The notes beneath the pieces were generated by a model. That model ran no database searches. It was not told where the DNA came from and was given only the letters and a program-made list of their open reading frames with translations. A stretch of DNA of 64,000 bases from Agaricus subrufescens (taxonomy: Eukaryota; Basidiomycota; Agaricomycetes; Agaricales; Agaricaceae), in contig CM057064.1 in NCBI GenBank assembly GCA_029945375.1, positions 930,001 through 994,000 on the forward strand. The letters are read 5' to 3'. Positions 11,512 through 22,326 of the stretch are shown piece by piece. Every line of letters starts with the position of its first letter. Position 1 is the stretch's first letter. A program made the translations under genes and the position numbers.

Positions 11512-12917
11512 ATGGCCTCCATCGGTTCCGTCACTCGTCAAATCGCCTCTCTCGAAATCTCGAACAAGAAAAACGCAAACTCATCATCATCGTCATCGCA
11601 CAAGTCAGCACATACAAAGAATCCAAGCCAAAGCAACGTCAGCAAACTTCTCTCCAAATTCGCCGCTCCTAATCCTCTGCAACCCTCGTCAAACACAAAC
11701 AAACCCCTTCATTCCTCTTCCCTGCGATTTCCAACCAGCACAAACAAGACAACAACAACACACTCAAGCACAGTTTCCCGAGGCGATGGTCTGAAGAAGC
11801 AAGTACCGATTGATATCGGGCAATACGACGGTGGTTTGGAACTCGAGAACGAGAAACGTGGTGAACGCGTGTTTGGAGAAGCAGCCGAAGAACTGGCCCT
11901 TGATTCTAGTCATTCGAAGTATGTCATCTCCCCCTTTTGCATTCGACCACCCCAAAGTAATCAAGATATTATTAGAAAATGCCCAACTCGTGAATGGAAT
12001 TTACACGGTTTCGACATGGGTCGTCCTCTCGGTAAAGGCAAATTCGGTCGCGTCTACATGGTTCGCACCAAATGTGAACCCAAATACATTCTCGCCCTCA
12101 AAACTCTCTATAAATCCGAAATCATCGAAACCAGAGTTGAAAAACAAGTCCGCCGTGAAATTGAAATTCAACAGAACCTGCGCCACCCGAACGTACTCCG
12201 TCTTTACGGGTACTTCCATGATGAGAAACGGATCTTCCTTATGCTCGAGTTCGCTGCCAAGGGCGAACTTTACAAACAACTGAACAAACACGGATGTTTT
12301 ACCGAGAAGCGAAGTTCAAGGTACATCGACCAGATGGCCGATGCACTGATATACCTCCATGGGAAGCACGTCATCCACCGAGATATCAAGCCCGAAAACC
12401 TCTTGCTTGGGATCAACGGAGAACTGAAGATTGGAGATTTTGGATGGAGTGTTCATGCTCCCAGTAACCGTCGTACAACCTTGTGCGGGACTCTGGACTA
12501 TTTGGCACCAGAGATGGTAGAGAGCAAGGAGCACAGCGAGAAGGTCGACTATTGGGCACTAGGTGTTCTGACCTACGAGTTCCTCATTGGGAATCCACCA
12601 TTCGAGGACCGGTCCAGTACGAAAAGTCTGTCCGAAGTCTCATTTATCCTATTTCGGTTCTGATAAGGAATTCAATTATCAGATACATATCGGCGTATCG
12701 CGAAGGTAGACCTTCACTTCCCTCCCACGCTGTCTACAGAAGTCAAAGACCTCATTGGCAAGGCACGTTCTCATCTCATGTACCTACGATCTTCAGGGCC
12801 TAATCAACTTTTTTTTTATAGCTTTTGCAATACGAGCCAGCGAAACGTCTCGCTCTTACTGAGGTCCGGAAACATCCCTGGATTGTCAAGTACCGACCGA
12901 GAACCGCTTCGGGCTGA
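11512..12917 (+). CDS. IPL1: Aurora/Ipl1-type serine/threonine kinase
   Basis: This is the mitotic kinase of the chromosomal passenger complex. The Ser/Asn-rich N-terminus (about 140 residues) is followed by the kinase domain: glycine loop [13 protein letters not shown], catalytic Lys in [42 protein letters not shown] with the Aurora activation-loop Thr, and DYLAPEM. Exon 1 ends at 12625 and exon 2 is 12683-12762. Exon 3 (12822-12917) reads [20 protein letters not shown]. The intron at 12763-12821 has a GC donor (AAG|GCACGT); no GT donor restores the frame. A second possible intron of exactly 57 nt (11919-11975, GTATGT...TTAG) lies inside the N-terminal part and is open in frame, so both spliced and retained forms would be translated. 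A single Aurora is usual in fungi. Confidence 0.93.
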
Positions 12918-13122
12918 ATAGTATTCCGCGTTTGTGGAGTAGTCCATGTACATTCGTGTGATCAGGCTATGCTCCGTATACACCATTTGTAGTTGTAAGC
13001 ATTAACTCGTGATCCTACTTCTTACGCCTCTTTAACCTTGTATGCCAACAATTGTTATCTCTCTCTCTCTGGGGGACCCTTAGGACCTTGTAGTACAAAA
13101 AAAAAGATGTCACCTCCCCGGT

Positions 13123-13792
13123 CTAATTCGTGATCTCCTGTTTATGGAATACATCTGTTGCGGACAATATGAAAACGGCGATAAGCTTTTGTGACGTTTC
13201 TTCGATATTGAATAAGATGTGTCGGGTACGTACTCGGGACTTGAGGCATCCAGCTTGCTTTGTACTTGCAAAAGAATTCTCCCTTTGGAGGGAACATATC
13301 CGGTTGGTCTAGAGTACCATAAGTGATATATCGGAACTTGTCCTTTGCTTGTTCCTGGCATGATAGCGTTAGAGAGATGGCAGATATGGGGGGGGGAGGG
13401 TTTGTTTTTATGCGCTTACGCTATATTCTAATATACCGGTCCCACATGTACCGCAGAATTCGCGGAAGAGGTGACTGTTATTATTGGCTGATACGTGCTT
13501 TGCGGTGTTACCCTTTAGAATCTTGAATGCTTCTCGGGGTACCTTGACAGTTATCCCGAATGCGGATCCCGTCCATCTCTTGTTTTAAGAAAAACATTAT
13601 CAGTAAACAATTCCCAAAAGCAAAAAAACAAAAACAGTCATGTGTTGTATTTAATACAATTCCTGTTTTTTTTTTTGCACTTACCTTGCAGTTCTCGCAA
13701 TGACAAATGGATGTTCTGGCTTCTTCGTTTGGGGAATTTAGAATGAGTTCGTATTGAATTTCTTTGCAGTAGCATGAACCCTTGTATGACAT
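13123..13792 (-). CDS. GFA/CENP-V-fold zinc enzyme (glutathione-dependent formaldehyde-activating type)
   Basis: This is a small zinc-binding protein of the Mss4-like GFA fold; its substrate is unknown. Four exons (13792-13685, 13578-13420, 13354-13234, 13154-13123) read MSYKGSCYCKEIQYEL, then SICHCENCK, RWTGSAFGITVKVPREAF, FREFCGTCGTGILEYS, KGEFFCKYKASWMPQVP and a VFHKQEI tail. The Cys pairs C-x-C, CHCENC and CGTC are the expected zinc ligands. An in-frame ATG at 13822 would add ten residues. I prefer 13792 because family members begin at this point and the TATA box then lies about 66 bp upstream. Length is normal. Many such genes are annotated as formaldehyde-activating without biochemical proof. 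Confidence 0.88.
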
Positions 13793-13857
13793 GACGGTTC
13801 GAGAGGGAGACGGTGTTAACACTTTTATGACATCACCGGTGTTTTGAGATAACGAGC

Positions 13858-13867
13858 TATATTTATA
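13858..13867 (-). promoter_or_regulatory. TATA box of the GFA-family gene
   Basis: TATAAATATA on the minus strand lies 66-75 bp upstream of the chosen start, and 36 bp upstream of the alternative ATG at 13822. Confidence 0.5.
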
Positions 13868-15116
13868 AGCTTCTCCCAGGGTTGATTAAGGTTCTCAACA
13901 ACGTACAAGAGGGGGGGTGGAGGTCCAGCCGAATCCTCCGGTATGGACCCGGAAACCCAAAAAGATTACAATAAGAACAAAAAAAAAAAAATAGGTTGTT
14001 TTTAGTTCCCGAACGAGACGCTAGTGAAACAAAAAAACCAGAAATCTTCCATTCGGTCCGATCAAAATGAATCGGGTTCATTTCTTTATCATCATCAACC
14101 AAAAAAAAAAAAACAATCTCATCGTATAATCTGATTTTTCGCTTTCTTTTTAGAAGATTTAAGAGGGGATGGAGGGAGAAAAGCATTTGGAAATGAATGA
14201 TGTTCCGGAATAACAATGGCCTCATGATCACGCCGGGGGAACACACGTTTCACCGGCACACGAATTCTGGCGTCCCGCGTGATACCTCAACGAAGCGGAT
14301 CTAATCTAATGGGACACGAGATAAATTGGCAGCAGAGCAACCTAGCACAGCAACTTTTTTGAATATACCAAAACAGCATGAGCTGACTTTATGTGAAATA
14401 CAAGTCAACCCCCGGTTGTGACCGGCGACTGGAATTTACCACCATGCATACCAACTCATTGCAAGCATAAACGCAGGCAAGAAAAAAGAAACGACTATAA
14501 CATACCACCCCCCTAAAGGGAAAGTAAATAGCCTTTTCAGGGTTGCGCTCGTCATTCCTATCAAAGCAAGTATCCCTCCATGTCGTTAAACAGCACCTGA
14601 ACAGCACCCAGGGACAGTAAAAAAAAAAAAAAGCCCGAGTCAAGATTAAAAAAAACACAAGCGTTAACGCCATCACAAGGGCTGTTCAAACCTTGCACTA
14701 ACACAAAACAAAAGCCGCCCAAACAACCAAAAAAAACAGCACACGCCCAAATGGAAGGTGGGGTGACGTCTTCTGACGGAATTGATGAAAGATTTGATAA
14801 CGGAATGCATCATCCACCCCGAAAAAGGTGAAAGTTGCCTGATTTGGGTTGGATCACTCCAACAGCTGGAAGATCGTCACAGGGGGGGGGGGGGGGGGTT
14901 CCACCTGGGGCAGTAAAAGAAAATGGTATACACGAGGCGGGCATCCGAGGAAGGAGACAAAGAGAGGGGGGTAGTGAACGTGATGAGGAACCCAGAATGA
15001 GATCAATGTCTCTTTTGAGTTACCCGAACAGTCTTCTTATCCTTTGCTTCCCTTTTACACAAACTCAACATCCCACCGCAACTCGATTACGCTTAACCTC
15101 CTGATCCTCCCACCCA
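13868..15116. other. long intergenic region rich in homopolymers
   Basis: Several A/T runs of 10-13 nt and one long G run are present. Two minus-strand frames (127 codons at 13863-14246, 95 codons at 14389-14676) are interrupted by homopolymer-encoded Phe/Lys runs and show no family signal. I see no supportable gene. The last 150 bp are pyrimidine-rich and likely belong to the promoter of the next gene. Confidence 0.4.
14882..14898 (+). repeat. 17-nt poly-G tract
   Basis: There are seventeen consecutive G residues on the plus strand, in an otherwise ordinary intergenic stretch about 220 bp upstream of a TATA box. The exact length may be unreliable in any assembly. Confidence 0.8.
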
Positions 15117-15124
15117 TATAAATA
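15117..15124 (+). promoter_or_regulatory. TATA box of the beta-trefoil gene
   Basis: TATAAATA lies 124 bp upstream of the ATG at 15248. It is followed by a CT/CA-rich leader, a common fungal core-promoter arrangement. Confidence 0.55.
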
Positions 15125-15247
15125 CCGCCCATCTATCATTCAGGACCCATAAAAACTGCTCCTCCCTTCCCCCCCAACACTACTCTGATAACCACAACCA
15201 CACACACACAACCAATCACCTGCCGCCGCCGCCCGCCCGCCACTCTG

Positions 15248-15923
15248 ATGTCGCTAGCAGACGGTACCTACCTGATTCACTCCTATGCAGAAGATCTCAT
15301 GAACTACTACGCTGTCTCCGGGTACGACGGTCAAACAATACGAACCGTCTCCGGCGGGTCCTCCGAAATTCCAACAGAAGTCAGCACTCCATCCCCCCCC
15401 CCAACATACCTCCATTCTCCTCCTCCTAACCAAACACACCCCCTTTACACAGTGGCAAGTCCAAAAACATCCCAGTAGCGGCACCTACACAATCACAGCA
15501 ATGGGCACCACCCAAGGCAGCTGGACTCACTCCCAAAACCAAACCGGAGACAACATCGTCGTCTTTTCTTCCAAACCCACCGGATGGGCACACCACTGGA
15601 AGCTAATCGACGTAGAAACCCGCACCACGGAACCAATCATGGGGTAAATTATTTCTTACTTCCACCTAACCTTCTTTCCTCTCGTACACTCCGAGTTAAA
15701 CATTCGCTCTACCACAGAATTACGACGGCCGAGTCCCCAGGTCCTGGTGGCGCCCTTTACGTGACGTTAGATTCCTCCTGCCGGGTAAGCATGCACTGCA
15801 TTCCTCTCATCATACCCGGGTGATGCGATAATCATCTTCCCAACCCAACAGTTATGTCTGGAATGGATACAAGGCAGAACAGTCCACAACCGAATTCCCC
15901 AGTGGAGGTTCATAAAAAAGTAG
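15248..15923 (+). CDS. small ricin-B-like (beta-trefoil) protein
   Basis: Four exons (15248-15379, 15453-15643, 15718-15784, 15852-15923) give a protein of about 150 residues without a signal peptide. It begins MSLADGTYLIHSY and contains WQVQKHPSSGTYTITAMG, HHWKLIDVETRT and, at the end, IPQWRFIKK. The N-terminal DGTYLI strand and the repeated W/QW-type strands spaced about 45-50 residues apart fit a beta-trefoil such as the cytoplasmic ricin-B-like lectins of mushrooms. Sugar binding is an inference only. A strong TATA box suggests high, regulated expression. The first donor (GTCAGC) is weak and was chosen because it alone keeps phase with the WQVQ exon. Confidence 0.62.
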
Positions 15924-16230
15924 GTCTGGAAAAAACGTAACCAATGGAATTAATATCAGGCTTTGTAAAAACAAATTGTACGGAAATTATAATCGACATA
16001 GCCAACGTTTTTCTTTTGCCTCGTCTGTCTCTCTCTTGTGCCTGCTGTCCCAGGTTCGAAAGAGTAGTAGTCATGATTCGGGGTAGCCGGCACCAAACCC
16101 AACAAGCTCTTATCTCGGTTAGGGCCATTTTCGCAAGTTGTCATAATTTAGATTTAAATCAAACCCGTCTGCTTTCCAACTCTTCCCCCCATCTCGTGTA
16201 TCGATAATAGATAATTTGTCCAATGACCTA
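15924..16230. other. convergent 3' intergenic region
   Basis: These 307 bp lie between the 3' ends of the beta-trefoil gene (+) and the PQ-loop gene (-). I see no gene. Confidence 0.4.
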
Positions 16231-17562
16231 TCAATAATGCATCCCATCAGTGAAAGGGATCTTGAAATGAAGAGCGGTACGACGTACAAGGCAATCCAAC
16301 ACCGCTGTCAAACCCTGACCGACAAGCCAACTCCCATTAGTGATAAGATATTCCCGTTTCATACTTTTCGCGCAGACGGACAAGACGTATGTGATATTGC
16401 CAAAGGACGAGAATATGAAAAGCTCCGGTGCAAGACCTCGGCAACGCGTCTTGCGATTCTTGACTGCATACAAACAGTGGTCATTAGGAAACATCACGGA
16501 AAGAGAGCAACAAACGTACAGAGTTGTGGTAAATGACCAAAGATCTAGACATCCACATAGTAAGACGACGAAGAAACAAATAAAGAAGCTAGTGGTAAAC
16601 TCACATAGAGAGATGCACTCGACCATCCTAATCCTTGCACGACCCATGGTCTCAACCATTCTTTATCCCCCCAATGAATCCTTCCAAACCAAAACCAGCC
16701 ATCGCCATGACCAATGGCTCTATAACTATCACCACCATCACCATCGTACTGTCCCAAATCGAACCACCAAGCGCTTATACCCAACATCGTAACAAAAATC
16801 AGGCACAGAACATACTTGATGAGTAGTTGTCTTAATGTTCCGTCTCTGCCTCTTGTTCCATCATCCGTCGTGGTTTTCGTAAAGCCGAGTAGGGGCTCCA
16901 ATTCATCATCATCATCGTCGTCGTCGTCATCATCATCATCATCATCACCGAGTGCTCTCACCCTCGCACTCGGTAAATAATCATACATCGGCCGAAGTCG
17001 AATCGGATATCGGGATCGTTTCCAACGATAATAATAAACTTGAGCCACGAGTATAAGATCGCATGCTAAAAACTAAGTGCACGCGTTTTTTTTTTTGAGT
17101 ACCAGCACCAAAGCGAGGGAGAAAGGTGTACGAGTTTGTATACGCACGTATATAGCCAATATGATGACGGTGGATACCAATCCTCCAATAATAGCACCGG
17201 CAACGTTACACAAGTCCCCTATGACCCATGCAAGCAGGAATAGGAGGCTCAACCCATCTCCGGATTCAATGCGATAGTTCTCGTATATTTGAGGCGAATA
17301 GACTAAAATCCTAAACCGCATATATTAACCCGTTAACGACCTAAATGGGAAGAGAGGGGAAATACGGAGTGAGCGTACCAGCATCCTATGGATATCCACC
17401 CAAACTTTGGTAGCCAGAGCCAAGGCATTGGCGCATAGTTTGAGATAGCGCGAGAAAAGCGGACAAGAGAGAGAGAGAGGATGTTTGTTGAGTCAAGGAA
17501 AAATCTCGAGTGAAACAACTTACGATACTACTAAGGGCATCCCTATCCAACCAATCAACCAT
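16231..17562 (-). CDS. PQ-loop family transporter, vacuolar Ypq/Rtc2-like
   Basis: This is a seven-helix PQ-loop protein; fungal members are vacuolar cationic amino-acid exporters. The first repeat reads FGWISIGCW, ILVYSPQIYENYRIESGDGL, LLAWVIGDLCNVAGAI and ILAIY, then LACDLILVAQVYYYRWKR. A polar loop follows, then IFGHLPQLFKNRKTRC with the second PQ, LAPELFIFSSFGNITYVLS and the last helix. All splices keep frame, including the acceptor giving FLACDLIL. The loop carries 14 consecutive Asp residues directly followed by ELEPLL, an acidic dileucine sorting motif. Start ATG is at 17562 (MVDWLDRDALSSI). Confidence 0.85.
16905..16946 (-). repeat. GAT/GAC trinucleotide repeat encoding (Asp)14
   Basis: Fourteen consecutive Asp codons (six GAT, four GAC, four GAT in reading order) sit inside the PQ-loop gene, just upstream of an acidic dileucine motif. 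The mix of two synonymous codons suggests selection for Asp and not only recent slippage. Confidence 0.9.
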
Positions 17563-18211
17563 TCGTCAATACAAACAACAGCAGTTGTCCCGGAAGTCCA
17601 AGTTCACAAGAGCAGGTGCAGTGTGTGCTGCAGTTCCAAGACGGACGTCACGGCCTATGCGGGAGGAACGGAGTTGGGGGAACAAAGGCAAGACAAGGGT
17701 TATGGAGCCGAACCAGCCAATCTACGTTAACTCTTCACGCGAACAATCTCGTCAGCTTTTCAGGGCTCCAAATGAAAAGGGAAAAACGCACTAGATCGGG
17801 GACTTGAAGCTTGATGACTGACAGGGGGCGCGGAAGGCCGGTGAAATGGGATGCGGAGTGTGCTCCCAGGCCTTAAGAACGAGGCTGAAACGTTGCAGGA
17901 GCAGCCTGCCTTTATTTATGCATGTGGGCTCGAAGTGGGAGTGCCGGGCTCGAAAAGGGGGGGGCCGGGACAAAAGGAGAGGGGGACATAAGCAGGACAG
18001 AAGAGCTCGGCTCACGGCCCTGGCTTCTGCCTCAGCGCAATCACCGTGCAGAGGGTCACCGGCCATACTCCATTTCGTGACATGCTCAATGGGCTTGTTC
18101 ACACATTCACCTCGTCCGGACCGGTGCTCTAACTCTATGTATTAAGTAGGCTATGTATACTAAATGCTTAACAAAGCTTGAATACACCCGAGTCGTCCCG
18201 TAGAGAAACAC
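17563..18211. other. intergenic region, nothing recognised
   Basis: Open frames occur on both strands (17846-18145 + and 17791-18102 -) but overlap each other, are Arg/Ser rich and lack motifs. The region likely contains the PQ-loop promoter and the 3' flank of the MPP-beta copy. Confidence 0.35.
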
Positions 18212-19777
18212 CTAATGTAGCATGGACGCCATGTCTGCGCGGACGCGATTATAATCCAGCAAACCATCAATACTTCCCACAGCAGCAAGAGTGAACTGAA
18301 AATGTTCGTCAGGATATTAATAACCAGAAGTTCAGAGAACATACATCTTTATCCCATAAGTACCGCGAAGCAACCCGCTTAATATCATTAACAGTTACCG
18401 CATCAACTGCGCTCTCAATTTGCTGTGGCGATAACCTCTGTCCAGTAGTGAGAAGTTGTCTGCCGATATCCTCCGCAACGGCAGTCGTTCCATCAAGACC
18501 AAGTAAAAGACCAGCCTTCAGCTGACTCTTCGCCCTCTCAACCTCAATTTCTGCAACACCAATACCCATTCTCACCCACTCCTTAAGCGTAAAGTGTACA
18601 AGGTCATCGAGATTCACAAGGTTCTCCGAAACGAGGTAGATACCCCAGAGGCCTGTATCCGAGTATGACGTGCAAAAGGATATGAAAGAACTGGCAAGGT
18701 TATGCTGAGAAACGATATGTGAGAGGCGGGAGGAAATAAGGGAGGAAAGACCAAGGCTACGGTTCCAGTTGCCGATGATGCTTTGCATGACCATCATAGG
18801 GAAGTAATCGGGAGAGCTCCAGCAGACACCTTCAACAGCGATGGCAATATTGACAGTAGGTATGTCGTCATCGCAAATCCGAACTTCTGAACCCACGAAG
18901 GACGGTCTGGGGTGGGAAAAGCGGCCGAGAGACACGGGATTAGGGGAGGTGGGAAGAGAAGAGAAATGTTTCTCGGCAAGCCTGACAAACTCACCGTGGT
19001 CAACTCCACCGGCACCAACAAGGACCATACGATCAGCTGTGTAATTTGTTTTGATATATGAAGCTAAATCATCGCGCGTTACAGAAAGAATGTTTTTCCT
19101 GGATCCAAGAATGGTGCGACCAAGTGGTTGACCTAAGATCCCATCAGAAGGGAGAAATACAGCAAGACAAGACCTGGAATGACATACCCTGGAAAGCAAC
19201 CGCATGAAGGTGGTCAAAAACAACATCTTCAAGTCGTTTGTCAACTTCCTCTTGTTCTCTCAAAATGACATCTCATTCCCTCTCTATCGCTCCATTCTCC
19301 AGTTTCGGGTTTTGCAAAAATATCAGAAATGATATCAACCGCCGTAGGTGTATCCTTGCGGAAGCATTTGGCAAAGTACACTGTCTGTTCGCGAGACGTG
19401 TAAGTGTTCAGATGAGCACCAACGTTCTCGACCTCTAGCTCCAGAGCATGTTGTGTCCTACAGCCAGTGCCCTTGAATGCCATATGCTCGAGGAAGTGTG
19501 CGGTTCCACTAGTCCTTTCGCTCTCCGCCCGTGAGCCAGCGTCGATCCAAACACCGACTGTAGCGGTCTGAGCTTGACGATGTGTCTCTGTAGCGACTGT
19601 CAAGCCATTGGCAAGAATGGTAACCTCAGTGAGAGGACCGACATTACGGACTGTCACATAAGACCTCGTCGGCCGCTGTCAAACTCGGTGAGCTCGCGAT
19701 CAAAACAAACCAAAGAAACATACTGGCAGGTGCACAGCGGACCTGAGACCGCGGCTGAGGAGAATTCACGAAACCAT
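18212..19777 (-). pseudogene. mitochondrial processing peptidase beta subunit (Mas1-like), disrupted copy
   Basis: The encoded protein is the M16 metallopeptidase subunit that removes mitochondrial presequences. The zinc site [26 protein letters not shown], the exon from GQPLGRTILGSRKNI to ALDLDGTT-type repeats, and the last exon ending DGLLDYNRVRADM are all present. Three defects break it. Codon 3 after the start is TGA where the second copy has CGA (19767-19769 region). A 5-T run near 19320 shifts the frame. An ERER motif reads ERE-stop because CGA has become TGA. The rest of the frame (18309-19190) is undamaged, so decay is recent or the bases are erroneous. MPP-beta is essential, so an intact gene should exist elsewhere if this one is truly dead. 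Confidence 0.72.
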
Positions 19778-20043
19778 GGCCGTTGCGCATTATTAGGTTA
19801 GAGACAAGTCATCACCACTCCGGAACCCACCGGCCACTTATGTCTGTGGGTATAACTAAGGAGACCTCTGGCTCGTCGGAGTATCTCATACGCTCGAATG
19901 AGGGAGCGAGGTACAAGGAGAGCACTCGAGGTATTTCAATTGATGGTGAGAGCCTGAGGTCGGATAAAGAGTGCCAAGAGAAACACAGTAGACTCCATCA
20001 TTCTGATAAGTCGAGGCGAATAATTACAAAAAATACATGTACT

Positions 20044-21237
20044 CTACATCTTCCCCCAATTGATAACATTAAATATCCTATCCAATGATTGTTGGTCTTC
20101 ACCTTGCAATGACCGAATAGCACTCCTACACTTTCTCTTCCTCGCTTGGTGGGCCACCATATTTCCTTTTCCCCGCATAGAGTCATAGTAATTCGCCGTC
20201 TCAGCCCCAAATAGCATCTGAACATCTTTAAGTTGAAGTGGAAACGTCCTTGCTTTGATTATCTCCTCAAATAACATATCGGCTTTAACATGAGGTGGGG
20301 AGTGAGTGAAATTTTGAGGAAGGTGGGATTGATAGTGTCCTGAGAGCTGTTCACGGCCTAGGTTGAGCAACTCGCGGTATGCAAGCGCTTCCTCGTTGCG
20401 AAGTTCCTGTCAAAGCATTAGTATTACCAAGTATGTGACCGAATATGGTAATACTGACCTCATTACAATCCTTCTGGAGATCTGCAATCTGGCGGGTTTT
20501 CTGTCAAAGCATTAGTATTACCAAGTATGTGACCGAGTATGGTAATACTGACCTCATTACGATCCTTCTGGAGATCTGCAATCTGGCGGGTTTTCTGTCA
20601 AAGTATCAGTGATACCAAGTTATGTGACCGAGTATGGTAATACTGACCTCCTTACGATCCTTCTGGAGATCTGCAATCTGGCGGGTTTTCTGTCAAAGCA
20701 TCAGTGATACCAAGTTATGTGACCGAGTAGTATGGTAATACTGACCTCATTACGATCCTTCTGGAGATCTACAACCTGACACTCCAATTTCTGTAGGCGT
20801 TCTTCTAAAGTCATTGTATCTGAAACAGGAAGTTAGGAATAGACTGGAAATTCACTGATGACAGCTCCTACATTGAAATTTGTTCTGTAAAAAATTCCTG
20901 AACTTTGGTTTAGCATCGACGCGTACCAAAACCCCTTTTGATTCTTCTATAGTGAGGCCGGTAGACAGCTCAGCTAAGCTCGATGGACCATGTATCCCTA
21001 TTCTGCAGTTAATAAGATTGTAAGAAAGAGATAAGGCTACTTGCGTTGATATATAGTAAAGTTTGGGTTGGCTTTGTTGACGAGGTGCTTGTTGGTTGAG
21101 ATTGATCCCTGAACGTGATCAACCAAGGCAGTTATTGACTCTTGTAATGCCTGAGAAGAAAGATTGCCTTCAGAGACAGAGCGAGTGAGGTCAAGGTTGG
21201 GAAAAGAAAGGCTGAATGAGACTTTCGGGGTTGTCAT
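20044..21237 (-). CDS. coiled-coil protein built from tandemly duplicated exons
   Basis: I do not recognise a named family. Exon 1 (21237-21041, starting MTTPKVSFSLSFPNLD) is joined by GTAGCC...GCAG to exon 2 (21002-20872; IHGPSSLAELSTGLTIEESK). Exon 3 follows (20819-20746; TMTLEERLQKLECQVVDLQ, then KDRNE). Three almost identical 42-nt phase-0 exons come next (20689-20648, 20594-20553, 20500-20459), each encoding KTRQIADLQKDRNE or a one-residue variant. The last exon (20406-20044) carries HVKADMLFEEIIKA, LQLKDVQMLFG and a basic tail. The repeat is Glu/Lys/Gln-rich with heptad-like spacing, so a lengthened coiled coil is expected. The first in-frame ATG of exon 3 (20814) could also serve as a start. 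Confidence 0.7.
20407..20745 (-). repeat. tandem exon+intron repeat, about 94 bp unit
   Basis: Each unit is one 42-nt exon and one 52-56-nt intron. Introns lie at 20407-20458, 20501-20552, 20595-20647 and 20690-20745. They are nearly identical to each other, as are the three 42-nt exons. Differences are limited to a few substitutions (Arg to Cys, Asn to Lys in the peptide) and 1-3 nt intron indels. The units therefore arose by recent tandem duplication. Confidence 0.9.
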
Positions 21238-21469
21238 TGGGGTATTATGTGGATATTGAGCAACCGAGTTGGAGAGGCGGGATATCTATAGTCCCTATTT
21301 CTCCTTAAGTGGGAGTAGTGAATCATCTGAATGTCTCAGAGAAGATAATTTTGCGGAGTCAGTGTTTCAGTGTCAACGAAAAGAAGGTCGGGTAAAGCAT
21401 GAAGATTCTAGCCATTATAACAAGTATCATAACATGTGTATTACAGAGGAGTCTCATGAAGCACCTGGC

Positions 21470-22010
21470 GAAGTACTGTCCTCCAACTCCACGGGGCTTT
21501 GCAAAGCTTCGGACCTCTAACTCCACAGCTTGTTGAACGAGGCGCATTAGATCGTGTTTTGTGTGGTCAGAGTTGAAAGACGGGCGCTGCGATACAAGGT
21601 CCAGTATTGCAAGGTCCCATGACTTTTTAAAACTGGGCGTTGGTAAATGGCGGGCAGAGAGTAACATTCAAAGCTCTCGCAGTAAATCTTTGAGTTGATC
21701 GTCTGATAGATGCTCATCAGAACAGAGAACACAACAGAGGTGGGATAAAAGACCCAGAAAGGTGTTCATCATGGCTACAATTGAAAATACATCGGATAGA
21801 AATACAAGAGCATGATGAGATGATGTTGCGTATGCTTGGGTCCGCTCTATAACCTCTTCTCGGGCTAGTCTGTTCAGTGAGACAGAATCTTGTGTAAATA
21901 TAGACAAAAGGTTGAAGAGGTATCGGCTGATGTCGCGTATGAGGCAAAGGGAAAATGGAGCGTTATGGTGAAGGATGTAAAGGCTGGGCGGTTTGAGTTG
22001 TTACAGTTGA
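21470..22010 (-). pseudogene. decayed hypothetical gene fragment
   Basis: Two frames look coding: one reading SLYILHHNAPFSLCLIRDIS, then SRYLFNLLSIFTQ, SLNRLAREEVIERTQAYA and DDQLKDLLREL (about 22000-21668); and one reading SFKKSWDLAILDLVSQRPSF and KHDLMRLVQQAVELEVRSFA (about 21640-21490). No good donor connects them, no start codon is found, and the first ends in TGA. I treat it as a remnant of an unrecognised basidiomycete protein. It may instead be a real gene whose splices I failed to find. Confidence 0.35.
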
Positions 22011-22326
22011 GCCTGCGGCGCCTGCAGACGGATCCGGCCGGATAAGGTGGTGTAAGTCTCGGCTAGGTAAGATAATTTTGCTCTGAGGATTATCGATAAA
22101 TCCAAAAATGAGGGCAATACGCAAAATACTTGGCAAATTCGAGAGGGGCCGAAGATCTAGATTGGGGACGCTGGCAATGAGAAGTCAGACTAGCCAGTGA
22201 TCGACAGCTCTTGTGATAGTGTACAGATATCCCGGGGCGTAGATGTCAAGACAGAGCTGCCAGCGAATGCAGGCACACAAGGCGATGGTCAGGTCGCGTC
22301 TGAGTCGGGTCCAGTCAGGCGTGATT

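Noticed and set aside
13863..14676. Two minus-strand frames of 127 and 95 codons
   Set aside because: They run through poly-A/poly-T stretches, lack start context and splice support, and match no family.
21004..21046. GC-AG intron in the coiled-coil gene (CAAC|GCAAGT)
   Set aside because: A standard GT donor four bases on (GCAA|GTAGCC) with acceptor CTGCAG keeps the same downstream frame.
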